64,000 nucleotides of DNA from the NCBI RefSeq assembly GCF_019623905.1, contig NZ_CP069370.1, positions 4,017,001 through 4,081,000 of the forward strand, given 5' to 3'. Position numbers and translations under genes: made by a program. Positions 8,556 to 21,463 of the stretch are shown here, one piece after another. The notes beneath the pieces were generated by a model. The model did no database searches. It saw nothing but the letters and a program-made list of their open reading frames with translations, and was not told the DNA's origin. The stretch's first letter is position 1. Each line of letters opens with the position of its first letter. The DNA comes from Neotabrizicola shimadae. GTDB lineage: Bacteria; Pseudomonadota; Alphaproteobacteria; Rhodobacterales; Rhodobacteraceae.

Positions 8556-9070
8556 GGTTGCGTCGCCCCGCCGGTTTCGCCGGGCTTGAAGACGGTGCGA
8601 ACCTTGCCCGACATACGGGCGGTGCCCGCGGCCATGTCGACATCAAGCTTTTCGCCCGACACGGCGCCAAAGCCCTGGGTCAGCAGGACCCCGCCCTCCA
8701 TCACCAGCTTGCCGCCCGCGATGTCATAGACGGCGCGCGCGGCTTCGGCCGCCTCGGTGGGTGTGGTGACGACAACCGATCCGGTCGCGGTCAACCGGGT
8801 CATGGCGTTCGTCTCCTGCGAATACTCGACCAGCGCCTCGTCGGCGGTCAGCCGGAGATCGCCCTGCACGGCCAGGACCGAGCCGGTGAACGTCGCCGTG
8901 GAGGCGGTCTGGTCCACGGTCAGTTCATTCGCGGTGATCTCGACCGGCAGGTTCGGGTCCTGCTTGAACCCGGTGCCTATCTTCATCTCTTGCCCGCTCT
9001 CCTGGGCAAGGGCCATGCCGGCAAGGGCAATCATGGCGGCCGTCAGGGCAAGGCGGAGGGGGCGGGTCAT
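8552..9070 (-). CDS. lptA: LPS transport periplasmic protein LptA
   Basis: 172-aa periplasmic OstA/LptA-type bridge protein that carries LPS across the periplasm. The N-terminal MTRPLRLALTAAMIALAGMALAQ is a signal peptide cleaved near AMALAQ. The OstA-like repeats (PVEITANELTVDQTASTATFTG, GDLRLTADEALVEY) follow. I prefer the ATG at 9070, 1 nt after the lptC stop, because it gives a clean signal peptide; an in-frame ATG at 9085 would overlap lptC and add five residues. The stop overlaps the lptB start. Confidence 0.9.
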   Translation of the reverse strand: MTRPLRLALTAAMIALAGMALAQESGQEMKIGTGFKQDPNLPVEITANELTVDQTASTATFTGSVLAVQGDLRLTADEALVEYSQETNAMTRLTATGSVVVTTPTEAAEAARAVYDIAGGKLVMEGGVLLTQGFGAVSGEKLDVDMAAGTARMSGKVRTVFKPGETGGATQP

Positions 9071-9071
9071 G

Positions 9072-9695
9072 TCACGGTCCGGCATTCTGGCTTGAGGGCT
9101 GGTAGATCAGCTTAACATTTCCGACGAAGCGAAGAACATAGCCCGTTCCGGCCGCTTCGTCGGCAGTCAGGTCCATGCGGTCGGCGGTTATCCGCCCCGG
9201 CGGGCCCTCGGCCACCACCGGCGCGGTGCTTTCCAGATGCGACCGGTCAAGCGCGGCAACCAGGCCCTCGGTGGCCATGCTCAGCCCGTCCGAGGTGGTC
9301 GCCAGCACGTCACCCGTCAGCGTGGCAATCCGGGCCTGCGTGTCGATCACCACGTCGCGCGATTTCAGCGTGACAAGGCCGCCTTCCTTCATCTGAAGGG
9401 TGCCGATGACTTGCCGGCCGGTGGCCTCGCTCTGGCCGCTGCCGGCGGGGCGGGCTTCCTCGGCGTTCAGCATCAGGCTGTCTCCGTCCGAGGTGACCCC
9501 CGAATAGCTGGGCCGCGTCATGCGGGGTTCGCGGACGCGGTCCTCGATCTCGCCCTCGGAATAGGGCAGGTCGATGTCGCCGCCGATGCGGTTGGATACC
9601 AGGAACAGCGTGGACAACAGCGCCAGCGCGGCAAGGGGCAGCGCGACCTTCAGCCAGCGGACGATGCGGGTGTGCCGGCCACCGTCATCGGGCAT
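9072..9695 (-). CDS. lptC: LPS export system protein LptC
   Basis: 207-aa bitopic inner-membrane protein passing LPS from LptBFG to LptA. One N-terminal membrane segment (WLKVALPLAALALLSTLFLVS, about residues 13-33) is followed by a periplasmic beta-rich OstA-like part (GGLVTLKSRDVVIDTQARIATLTGDV...). It sits between kdsD (3 nt) and lptA, the conserved alphaproteobacterial order. Divergence of LptC makes the call depend partly on this order. Confidence 0.88.
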   Translation of the reverse strand: MPDDGGRHTRIVRWLKVALPLAALALLSTLFLVSNRIGGDIDLPYSEGEIEDRVREPRMTRPSYSGVTSDGDSLMLNAEEARPAGSGQSEATGRQVIGTLQMKEGGLVTLKSRDVVIDTQARIATLTGDVLATTSDGLSMATEGLVAALDRSHLESTAPVVAEGPPGRITADRMDLTADEAAGTGYVLRFVGNVKLIYQPSSQNAGP

Positions 9696-9698
9696 GGG

Positions 9699-10664
9699 TC
9701 AGAACGCTCCGGCGCGCAGGATGTCCTGCACCTTCAGCACGCCGACGGGCCGCGTCAGCGCATCCGGCGAGACGACGAAAAGGCAGGTGATCCGCCGTTC
9801 GTCCATCAGTGCCAGCGCCTTTTCGGCCAGCGCATCGGGCCCGATCGTGCGGGGGCCGCGTGTCATGACCTCGCCCGCCCGGTGCGACAGGAGCCCGTCG
9901 ATGTGGCGGCGAAGGTCGCCGTCGGTGATGATGCCGATCAAGGCGCCCGCCTCGTCCACCACGCCGGCCACGCCAAAGCCCTTTTCCGTGATGGTCAGCA
10001 GGACATCGGCCATCGGGGTCGATTCGCGGACCAGCGGCATGTCGGTGTGCATCAGGTCGCCCACCTTCGTCAGCCGCGCGCCCAGCTTGCCGCCGGGGTG
10101 GAACAGGCGAAAATGCTCGGGCGTGAACCGGCGGTGTTCCATCAGCACGATGGCCAGTGCATCGCCGAGCGCCAGCGTCATGGTGGTGGAGGTGGTGGGC
10201 ACGATGCCGGTGTCGCAGGCTTCCTGCGCAGGCGGCAGCAGCAGCGCCACATCGGCCTGGCGCAACAGGGTAGACCCCTCGCGCGACGCAACGCCGATCA
10301 GCGGAATGTCAAAGCGGCGCGAATGGGCCAGCAGGTCGGCCAGTTCCGGCGTCTCGCCCGAGTTGGACAGGACCAGAAGCACGTCGCCCCGCATCACCAT
10401 GCCCAGGTCGCCGTGGCTGGCCTCGGCCGGGTGGACGAACTGGGCGGGCGTGCCGGTGGAGGCGAAGGTCGCGGCGATCTTGCGGGCGATGTGGCCCGAC
10501 TTGCCCATGCCGGAAACGATCACACGGCCTTTCGCGTTCAGCAGGATCTCCACGGCCCTTGCGAAGCTGTCATCCAGGCGGTCGCGCAGAAGCGACAGCG
10601 CCTCGGCCTCGCGTGCAATGACACGGCGTCCGGTCGCCAGGAAATCAGTGGTGGAAGAGGTCAT
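9699..10664 (-). CDS. kdsD: Arabinose-5-phosphate isomerase (KdsD/KpsF family)
   Basis: 321-aa cytoplasmic enzyme converting ribulose-5-phosphate to arabinose-5-phosphate, the first step to Kdo for LPS. It has an N-terminal SIS domain (GRVIVSGMGKSGHIARKIAATFASTGTPA, then VLLVLSNSGETPEL) followed by two CBS domains after about residue 200. The ATG at 10664 gives the standard family length; the preceding gene nrnC ends 20 nt inside it. Longer upstream starts run into nrnC and are rejected. Function fits the adjacent lpt genes. Confidence 0.93.
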   Translation of the reverse strand: MTSSTTDFLATGRRVIAREAEALSLLRDRLDDSFARAVEILLNAKGRVIVSGMGKSGHIARKIAATFASTGTPAQFVHPAEASHGDLGMVMRGDVLLVLSNSGETPELADLLAHSRRFDIPLIGVASREGSTLLRQADVALLLPPAQEACDTGIVPTTSTTMTLALGDALAIVLMEHRRFTPEHFRLFHPGGKLGARLTKVGDLMHTDMPLVRESTPMADVLLTITEKGFGVAGVVDEAGALIGIITDGDLRRHIDGLLSHRAGEVMTRGPRTIGPDALAEKALALMDERRITCLFVVSPDALTRPVGVLKVQDILRAGAF

Positions 10665-11259
10665 TGGGCTCGTCCCAGCCAAGAAGATCCAGCTCGGCAC
10701 GCGTGGGCAGGAAGTCGAAGCACCGCTGCGCCAGCTCCATTCTTCCCTCGCGCTTCAAGCGAAGTTCCAGCTCGGTCTTCAGCTGGTGGAGGTACAGTAC
10801 GTCCGAGGCGGCATATTCCTTCTGCGCGTCGTTCAGCACCTCGGACCCCCAGTCCGAGGTCTGCTGCTGCTTGGACACATCGACGCCGACCAGTTCCTGC
10901 AACAGGTACTTCAGCCCGTGGCGATCGGTGAAGGTGCGGATCAGCTTGGATGCGATCTTGGTGCACCAGACCGGGGCGGTGCGCACGCCGAAGGCGCGTT
11001 GCAGCGCCGCAATGTCGAAGCGGCCGAAGTGAAAGAGCTTCAGCACCGAAGGGTCGGCCAGCAGGCGTTCCAGGTTCGGTGCGCGCGTCTGGCCCCGGTC
11101 GATCTGCACCAGATGGGCGCTGCCGTCGCCTGCGGACAATTGCACCACGCACAGCCGGTCGCGGCGCGGGTCAAGGCCCATGGTCTCGGTGTCGATAGCC
11201 ACGATCGGGCCAAAGCTCAGGCCGTCGGGCAGATCGTTCTTGTGCAGGTGGATGGTCAC
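10645..11259 (-). CDS. nrnC: NrnC-like 3'-5' exoribonuclease (short ribonuclease D family)
   Basis: 204-aa DEDDy-type exonuclease with only the catalytic domain and no HRDC domains, unlike classical RNase D of about 370 aa. Motifs: VAIDTETMGL (ExoI), LKLFHFGRFDIAAL (ExoII) and YAASDVLYLHQL (ExoIII with the catalytic Tyr). Size and the N-terminus TIHLHKNDLPDG match the alphaproteobacterial NrnC group, described as nanoRNases replacing Orn. It starts at GTG 11259 and overlaps kdsD by 20 nt. General annotation pipelines would call it rnd. Confidence 0.85.
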   Translation of the reverse strand: MTIHLHKNDLPDGLSFGPIVAIDTETMGLDPRRDRLCVVQLSAGDGSAHLVQIDRGQTRAPNLERLLADPSVLKLFHFGRFDIAALQRAFGVRTAPVWCTKIASKLIRTFTDRHGLKYLLQELVGVDVSKQQQTSDWGSEVLNDAQKEYAASDVLYLHQLKTELELRLKREGRMELAQRCFDFLPTRAELDLLGWDEPNDLFHH

Positions 11260-11292
11260 AGCCTTGCCCCTTTTCCGGTGGCCGGAAACACG

Positions 11293-11321
11293 AAGGGGCG
11301 CGCCTTGCGGCCGCGCCCCTT
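11293..11321 (-). terminator. Hairpin downstream of tRNA-Leu
   Basis: Inverted repeat AAGGGGCGCG / CGCGCCCCTT, 10 bp perfect, with a 9-nt loop, 6 nt beyond the CCA end of tRNA-Leu on the minus strand. A short T-rich stretch (TTCGTGTTT) follows, so it looks like an intrinsic terminator. It separates the tRNA from nrnC. Confidence 0.65.
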
Positions 11322-11327
11322 GGTGGA

Positions 11328-11412
11328 TGGTGCCCAGAAGAGGACTCGAACCTCCACGCCTTGCGGCACTGGTACCTGAAACCAGCGCGTCTACCAATTC
11401 CGCCATCTGGGC
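11328..11412 (-). tRNA. tRNA-Leu (anticodon CAG)
   Basis: 85 nt including an encoded CCA. The acceptor stem GCCCAGA pairs with TCTGGGC. The anticodon stem CTGGT/ACCAG encloses the loop TTCAGGT, giving anticodon CAG (codon CUG). A long variable arm, typical of class II leucine tRNAs, lies between the anticodon and T arms (GGTTCGAGTCC). It is transcribed away from the 11569 gene. Confidence 0.96.
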
Positions 11413-11568
11413 GATGTCGTGGGGGGCGATGTATCTGCCCCGAACGGGGGTGTCAACGGGGGTGCGGAAGATTTCGTCGCGCCCCTGCAACCCTGTGCCG
11501 GGTTGCCGCGCCGCCGCGTGAAAGCTATGGAGAAGACAGGTTTCGCAGGACGCAGGGAACAGTGGTCC

Positions 11569-12555
11569 ATGAGCAAGCTGGTCACCATCTACGGCGGTTC
11601 GGGTTTCGTCGGGCGTTATGTGGCGCGCCGTCTGGCCAAGGCAGGCTGGCGCATCCGCGTGGCGGTGCGTCGCCCGAACGAGGCGCTGTTCGTCAAACCC
11701 TATGGCGTCGTCGGTCAGGTCGAACCGGTGGCCTGCAACATCCGCGACGATGCCTCGGTGCGCGCCGCGATGCATGGCGCCGATGCGGTGGTGAACTGCG
11801 TGGGCATCCTGAACCGGTCGGGCCGCAACACCTTTGACGCGGTGCAAGCCGAAGGTGCTGCGCGTGTGGCGCGGATCGCGGCCGAACTTGGCGTGAAGCG
11901 GCTGGTCCAGCTTTCTGCCATCGGCGCCGACAAGGCATCGGACAGCGAATATTCCCGGACCAAGGCCGAAGGCGAGGCCGCCGTTCTGGCGGCCTTCCCC
12001 GAAGCCGTGATCCTGCGCCCTTCGGTGATCTTCGGGCCCGAGGACGGGTTCTTCAATCGCTTCGCCGGCATGGCGCGGTTCACGCCCATCCTTCCCGTGG
12101 TGGGCGCGAATGTGAAGTTCCAGCCGGTCTACGTGGACGATGTCGCCGCCGCCGCCGCGAAGGCCGTGGCAGGCGAGGCCGCGCCCGGCATCTATGAACT
12201 GGGCGGCCCCGACGTCGCGACCTTCCGCGAACTCATGCATCACATGCTGGGTGAGATCCGCCGGGGGCGGCTGGTGCTGAACGTGCCCTACTGGATCGCC
12301 TCGGTCCTGGGCGGGGTGCTGGACATGGTGCAGGCGGTGACGCTTGGCCTGATCGAGAATCGCCAGCTCACCCGCGACCAGGTGCGCAACCTCAAGCGTG
12401 ACAACGTGGTCGCGCCCGATGCGCGGGGCCTGGCCGAGCTTGGCATCCAGCCCACGGCGCTCAGCGCCGTTCTGCCGGAATACCTGTGGCGTTATCGTCC
12501 GCAGGGCCAGTACACCGCGATCCAGGAATCGGCGAAGAACCTGCGCAAGGCCTGA
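11569..12555 (+). CDS. NDUFA9-like NAD(P)-binding epimerase family protein (complex I associated)
   Basis: 328-aa atypical short-chain dehydrogenase. The N-terminal Rossmann motif is [40 protein letters not shown] and [12 protein letters not shown] follow, so the usual YxxxK is present as YSRTK. The C-terminal part ([16 protein letters not shown]) resembles mitochondrial NDUFA9 and its alphaproteobacterial counterparts. These are thought to be accessory or assembly factors of NADH:quinone oxidoreductase rather than sugar epimerases. Start at ATG 11569; earlier in-frame starts lie close to tRNA-Leu. uppP follows after 4 nt. Confidence 0.85.
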   Translation: MSKLVTIYGGSGFVGRYVARRLAKAGWRIRVAVRRPNEALFVKPYGVVGQVEPVACNIRDDASVRAAMHGADAVVNCVGILNRSGRNTFDAVQAEGAARVARIAAELGVKRLVQLSAIGADKASDSEYSRTKAEGEAAVLAAFPEAVILRPSVIFGPEDGFFNRFAGMARFTPILPVVGANVKFQPVYVDDVAAAAAKAVAGEAAPGIYELGGPDVATFRELMHHMLGEIRRGRLVLNVPYWIASVLGGVLDMVQAVTLGLIENRQLTRDQVRNLKRDNVVAPDARGLAELGIQPTALSAVLPEYLWRYRPQGQYTAIQESAKNLRKA

Positions 12556-12559
12556 CGCC

Positions 12560-13363
12560 ATGGCCGACAGCACGCTGGTTGCCGCAGCCCTCGGTCTTCT
12601 CGAGGGGCTGACCGAATTCATTCCGGTGTCATCGACCGGGCATCTGTTGCTGGCGGGGCACTTCCTGGGCTTCCAAAGCGCCGGTCGGACCTTCGAGGTG
12701 GTGATCCAGCTTGGTGCCGTGCTGGCGCTTCTGGTCGTCTATTCGGCCAAGATCCTGCATGTGCTGACCACCGCGCACCGCGACCCTGCCTCGCTGAAAC
12801 TGCTGGTCGCCGTGCTGATCGCCTTCTTCCCCGCCGTGATCGTGGGCGTACTGGCGCATGATTTCATCAAGACGGTACTTTTCGAAACGCCGATGCTGAT
12901 CGCGGTCATGCTGATCCTGGGCGGGATCATCCTTTTGCTGATCGACCGTCTGGCGCCGCCGCCGCTGTACGACAGCGCCGAGTCGTTGCCGCTTCGTGTG
13001 GCTCTCGTGATCGGGCTGTTCCAGTGCCTTGCGATGATTCCCGGCACCTCGCGCTCGGGCGCGACCATCGTGGGCGCGCTGCTGATGAAGGTCGAAAAGC
13101 GCGCAGCTGCGGAATTCTCCTTCTTTTTGAGCATGCCGACCATGGGAGCGGCAGTTGCCTACGATCTGTTCAAGAACCGCGATGTCTTGGACTGGTCGGC
13201 CTTGTCGCAGATTGCCGTGGGTTTCACCGTGGCCTTCATCAGCGCCGTCATCGTTGTGCGCTGGTTGCTCGGCTATGTCAGCCGCCACGGTTACGCCCTG
13301 TTCGGCTGGTGGCGAATCATCGTGGGCGGCGCCGCTGCAATCGCCCTGTGGGCGGGCTTCTAG
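12560..13363 (+). CDS. uppP: Undecaprenyl-diphosphatase (BacA/UppP)
   Basis: 267-aa polytopic membrane enzyme that dephosphorylates undecaprenyl diphosphate so the lipid carrier can be reused for peptidoglycan and other glycans. The catalytic signatures [18 protein letters not shown] (residues ~13-30) and [24 protein letters not shown] (~153-176) are intact. About seven to eight hydrophobic segments are visible. It starts 4 nt after the preceding stop. A 158-nt gap with unusual secondary structure follows, before gltD. Confidence 0.96.
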   Translation: MADSTLVAAALGLLEGLTEFIPVSSTGHLLLAGHFLGFQSAGRTFEVVIQLGAVLALLVVYSAKILHVLTTAHRDPASLKLLVAVLIAFFPAVIVGVLAHDFIKTVLFETPMLIAVMLILGGIILLLIDRLAPPPLYDSAESLPLRVALVIGLFQCLAMIPGTSRSGATIVGALLMKVEKRAAAEFSFFLSMPTMGAAVAYDLFKNRDVLDWSALSQIAVGFTVAFISAVIVVRWLLGYVSRHGYALFGWWRIIVGGAAAIALWAGF

Positions 13364-13379
13364 AAGATGGGTTACTAAT

Positions 13380-13466
13380 ACTGACCTAATTTTCGACCGG
13401 ATGGTTCAAGCCTTCTGTCCGGACAGCCAGAAAAGCGAATAATAGGTCAGTCCTTCTGACTTTTCT
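13380..13466 (+). promoter_or_regulatory. Structured leader upstream of gltD, attenuator-like
   Basis: ACTGACCTA at 13380-13388 is repeated inverted as TAGGTCAGT at 13443-13451, enclosing a perfect 12-bp palindrome CTGTCCGGACAG at 13415-13426. The downstream arm can instead pair with CTGACTT at 13456-13462 (loop TCCTT), giving a hairpin of about 7 pairs followed by TTCTTC, like a weak intrinsic terminator. The two pairings exclude each other. This is seen by eye, not folded computationally. The gltD start is 60 nt further on. Confidence 0.4.
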
Positions 13467-13521
13467 TCACGCGACCCCTTGGGTATCAAGGCGCACCCGA
13501 AATGAACTGGGAGGCGCAGCC

Positions 13522-14958
13522 GTGGCCACGCAGAAGATGCTGAAGTTCGTGACGCTGAAGAAGGAGACGCCCGAAAAGCGCCCTGCCGATCAGCGCGCAC
13601 AGGACTTCGCTGAAATCTATCGCGAATTCGCCGATGCCAAGGCCGCCGAACAGGCCAGCCGCTGCAGCCAGTGCGGCGTGCCCTACTGCCAGTCGCATTG
13701 CCCGCTGCACAACAACATCCCCGACTGGCTGCGCCTGACCGCCGAGGGGCGGCTTCAGGAAGCCTACGAGATCAGCCAGGCCACCAACACATTCCCCGAA
13801 ATCTGCGGCCGAATCTGCCCGCAGGACCGGCTGTGCGAAGGCAACTGCGTGATCGAACAGTCGGGCCACGGCACCGTGACCATCGGCTCGGTGGAAAAGT
13901 ACATCACCGATACCGCCTGGGAGGAAGGCTGGGTCAAGCCGATCCGCCCGTCGATGGAGCGGCCGGAAAGCGTGGGCATCATCGGCGCAGGCCCCGGCGG
14001 CCTGGCGGCGGCCGACGTGCTGCGCCGGCGCGGGGTGCAGGTCACGGTCTACGACCGCTATGACCGCGCGGGCGGCCTGCTGACCTATGGCATCCCCGGC
14101 TTCAAGCTGGAAAAGCCGGTGGTGATGCAGCGCATCGAACAGCTGGAAGCCGGCGGCGTGCAGTTCGTGCTGAACTGCACCGTGGGCAAGGATCTGACCT
14201 TCGACGCCATCCGCGGCCAGCATGACGCCGTGCTGATCGCCACCGGCGTCTACAAGATCCGCGAGATCGAGGCCCCCGGTTCCGGCGCAGCCGGCATCGT
14301 GAAGGCGCTGGACTACCTGACCGCCTCGAACCGCAAGAGCTTTGGCGACGAGGTGCCCGAGTTCGATTCGGGCGAACTGAACGCCGAAGGCAAGCGAGTG
14401 GTGGTGATCGGCGGCGGCGACACGGCGATGGACTGCGTGCGCACCGCGATCCGGCAGGGCGCAACCTCGGTCAAGTGCCTCTACCGCCGCGACAAGGCGA
14501 ACATGCCGGGGTCGCAGCGCGAAGTGCAGAACGCCGAGGAAGAGGGCGTGGAATTCGTCTGGCTGTCGGCGCCCAGGGGCTTTGCCGGCGGCACGAAGGT
14601 CGAAGGCGTGATGGTCCAGCGGATGCGCCTTGGCGCGCCCGACGCAAGCGGCCGCCAGTCGCCCGAGGTGATCGAGGGCGCCGATTACGTCGAACCTGCC
14701 GACCTGGTGGTGCAGGCGCTCGGCTTCGAGCCCGAGGCGCTGCCCACGCTTTGGGGCGTGCCGGAACTCGCCGTCACGCGGTGGGGCACGATCAAGGCCG
14801 ATTTCCGCACCCACGCGACCAGCCTGCCCGGTGTCTATGCCGCGGGCGACATCGTACGCGGCGCAAGCCTTGTCGTCTGGGCCATCCGCGACGGGCGCGA
14901 GGCGGCCGAGGCGATCATGGACTACCTGGCGCAATCCGCCAGCGTCGCGGCGGAGTAA
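13522..14958 (+). CDS. gltD: Glutamate synthase (NADPH) small subunit
   Basis: 478-aa FAD/NADPH-binding beta subunit of glutamate synthase, which passes electrons from NADPH to the large subunit. The N-terminal iron-sulfur cysteines are CSQCGVPYCQSHCPLHNN and CGRICPQDRLCEGNC. The first dinucleotide fold is VGIIGAGPGGLAAADVLRRRG and the second is VVVIGGGDTAMDCVRTAI. Near the C-terminus GVYAAGDIVRG binds FAD. GTG 13522 is preceded by GGGAGG with 7 nt spacing. gltB is separated from it by one short secreted-protein gene. Confidence 0.96.
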   Translation: MATQKMLKFVTLKKETPEKRPADQRAQDFAEIYREFADAKAAEQASRCSQCGVPYCQSHCPLHNNIPDWLRLTAEGRLQEAYEISQATNTFPEICGRICPQDRLCEGNCVIEQSGHGTVTIGSVEKYITDTAWEEGWVKPIRPSMERPESVGIIGAGPGGLAAADVLRRRGVQVTVYDRYDRAGGLLTYGIPGFKLEKPVVMQRIEQLEAGGVQFVLNCTVGKDLTFDAIRGQHDAVLIATGVYKIREIEAPGSGAAGIVKALDYLTASNRKSFGDEVPEFDSGELNAEGKRVVVIGGGDTAMDCVRTAIRQGATSVKCLYRRDKANMPGSQREVQNAEEEGVEFVWLSAPRGFAGGTKVEGVMVQRMRLGAPDASGRQSPEVIEGADYVEPADLVVQALGFEPEALPTLWGVPELAVTRWGTIKADFRTHATSLPGVYAAGDIVRGASLVVWAIRDGREAAEAIMDYLAQSASVAAE

Positions 14959-14963
14959 GCACG

Positions 14964-15669
14964 ATGCGCTTCCTCATTTCTGCGGCCGCCCTGCTGGCCC
15001 TTGGGGCGCCGGCCCAGGCGGCATCGACCTTTACCCCGCCCGAAGGCTGTTCGGTCTACCTGACGGTTCAGTCGCGCGGTTGCCGGGTGTCGAACCACTA
15101 CACCTGCACCGCCGATGCGCCGGGCGACCAGTGGCGCGCCGATTTCGACCAGGAAGGCATCTTCTTCCTGTCGCGCATCGATTCCGAAGCGCAGTGGGTG
15201 GAAAGCTTCGACTTCTTCCCCACGGTGCGCCAGACGCTGGATCCGAACCCGGAAGATCCGGCCAGCTTTTCGGGTCTTCTGTCCACGGGCCTCGATACCT
15301 TTGCCTTCGGCCTTAGCCGCGACAATGGCGAACAGAGCAGCGTCACCGGCTTCGACCGGCTGACCGGCAAGACGGTCACCATCGACGGCGTGACCCTGGA
15401 AGAGACCGAGTTCGAATACGAGGAATCCGACGCGACCGGCACCGTGATGCGCAGGTCGCGGGGCCACGAATACATCAACCGTGAATGGCGCAACTTCTTT
15501 GCGGGCCCATCGGAATGGGATGGCGGTGAAGGCTTCGTGCCGATCGACGGCAGCCCTGTCCAGTTCATCCTGCCGGGCGAGCCCGGCTTTGCCGCGACCG
15601 AGCCGCTGTTCGATTGCGATGCCATCATGTCTTCCTACCCCATGTCCACGCCCAAGAAGGAGTCCGGCC

Positions 15670-15683
<14 letters not shown>
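14964..15683 (+). CDS. Secreted protein of unknown function between gltD and gltB
   Basis: 239 aa with a clear signal peptide (MRFLISAAALLALGAPAQAA, cleavage after AQA). The mature part begins STFTPPEGCSVYLTVQSRGCRVSNHYTC, with three early cysteines, and is rich in acidic residues (LEETEFEYEESDATG) and aromatics. I do not recognise a domain; the compact acidic beta-like composition suggests a periplasmic protein. It starts 5 nt after gltD and its stop lies 14 nt inside gltB, so it is translated within the glt operon. A role in glutamate synthesis is not implied by its location outside the cytoplasm. Confidence 0.8.
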
Positions 15684-20208
<4,525 letters not shown>

Positions 20209-20254
20209 CGCCCCCGCCCCCGGCCACAATCCGGGGGCGCCGCGCAAGGCCCCC

Positions 20255-20342
20255 GACCTTCCCCGCGGGGAAGGTCGAGACGCTGAAGAAACCTTCCCCG
20301 CGGGGAAGGTGGCGTGCTGCCTAATCCTTCCCCGCGGGGAAG
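20255..20342. repeat. Tandem triple of the CTTCCCCGCGGGGAAG palindrome
   Basis: Three copies of the same palindrome lie between the converging gltB and AI-2E permease genes, centred near 20265, 20300 and 20334 (35 and 34 nt apart). The first is perfect over 22 bp (20255-20276), the second over 20 bp (20291-20310) and the third over 16 bp (20327-20342). Linkers are short and unlike each other. As RNA each would form a GC-rich hairpin, so the array could terminate transcription from both sides. Further copies occur at 23185, 26794 and 63352. Confidence 0.85.
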
Positions 20343-20343
20343 A

Positions 20344-21462
20344 TCACGCACTGCCGGAACCCGCGTCCCGGTCTGGCCCGTCGATCCACTCGCGGGCCAG
20401 GTCGTGCAGCACGGCCAGCACGATGGGTCCCACGAAGACCCCGACGACACCCGCCGAAAGCGTGCCGCCCACCACGCCCACCAGCATCAGGCTCGCCGGC
20501 GTCTCCAGCCCCCGCGACATCAGAACCGGCTTCAGCACATTGTCGATCAGCGTGATCGGCACCAGAAGCAGCGTCAGCATCAGCGCCTGCGTCGCCGGCA
20601 TGGTGGCCCAGGCCCAGATCAGCACCGGCCCCACGATGGGCAGCAACCCGATCTGCACGATGCACAGGATCAGCCCCACAAAGGCCATGAGCCCCGCCCC
20701 GGCCACATCGAAGAACTGCAGCACCACCCCCGCCAGCAGCGCCTGCAACACCGCCACGCCCACCACCCCGCGCGATACGCCCCGGATGGTCCGCGTGGCG
20801 ATCAGGATGACATGCGTGCCGTTCGGCCGGCCCGCCAGCCGGTCGGCCAGCTTGCGCCCGATCTCCGAAAGCCCGGTCGAGGCCGCCAGCAGGATCCCGG
20901 TCAGGATCACCGCGAAGACCACACCCAAGACCCCCTTCGCCACGCTGCCGAGCATCCCGATCAGCTCGCCCGCCGATGGCATCAGGATCGGCGCGTATTT
21001 CTGCACCGTGGCCTGCAGGTTCGAGGTGGCCGAAGTCCAGAACCGCGCAATCTGTTCGCCCACCAGCGGCAGGTCGGTGATGAAGGCCGGCAGGGCAGGG
21101 ACGCGCAGCCCATGTGTCTCGACATGCGATGCCACCGCCTTGACGGTGCCGATCAGGCTGTCGGCCAAGGCCGCCACCGGGCCAAAGGCAATCAGCAGCA
21201 GGCCCAGCGTGATCAGCGTGGCCGAAACCTTCACCCGCCCGCCCAGCCGTGCCGCCAACCCGTCATGCAGCGGCTTCAGCGCCGTGGCTAGGATCACCGC
21301 CCACAGGAACAGCGGGAAGAACGGGCGCAACAGCGCGTAGCCGCTGTAAAGGATCAGCCCAAGGGCAACCAGCCGCAGCAACAACTCGGCCGCCCGTGCC
21401 TCGACCCTGTCGAGCTTCAGGTTCTCGGGATCGGGCGGCTGTGGCCGCTGCGGTTCGTCCAT
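20344..21462 (-). CDS. AI-2E family (PF01594) membrane transporter
   Basis: 372-aa integral membrane protein with about eight hydrophobic segments in the pattern of the AI-2E/TqsA/PerM family: an N-terminal pair of segments, a long central soluble stretch (about residues 100-150), then a C-terminal cluster ending GVVGVFVGPIVLAVLHDLAREW, the family signature. Members include autoinducer-2 exporters and sodium/proton antiporters, so the substrate is open. The ATG at 21462 lies 1 nt after the HlyD-like stop; the in-frame GTG at 21474 would overlap that gene. The stop codon sits directly beside the third palindrome. Confidence 0.85.
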   Translation of the reverse strand: MDEPQRPQPPDPENLKLDRVEARAAELLLRLVALGLILYSGYALLRPFFPLFLWAVILATALKPLHDGLAARLGGRVKVSATLITLGLLLIAFGPVAALADSLIGTVKAVASHVETHGLRVPALPAFITDLPLVGEQIARFWTSATSNLQATVQKYAPILMPSAGELIGMLGSVAKGVLGVVFAVILTGILLAASTGLSEIGRKLADRLAGRPNGTHVILIATRTIRGVSRGVVGVAVLQALLAGVVLQFFDVAGAGLMAFVGLILCIVQIGLLPIVGPVLIWAWATMPATQALMLTLLLVPITLIDNVLKPVLMSRGLETPASLMLVGVVGGTLSAGVVGVFVGPIVLAVLHDLAREWIDGPDRDAGSGSA

Positions 21463-21463
21463 C

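Noticed and set aside
10645-12621. A 658-codon minus-strand frame extending nrnC upstream
   Set aside because: The extension runs through tRNA-Leu and antisense to the epimerase-like gene. The NrnC part alone has the family length and a GTG start at 11259.
20255-20342. Tandem repeats considered as a CRISPR array
   Set aside because: Repeat units are fully palindromic, there are only three, linkers are under 20 nt and unequal, and no cas gene is in the window.
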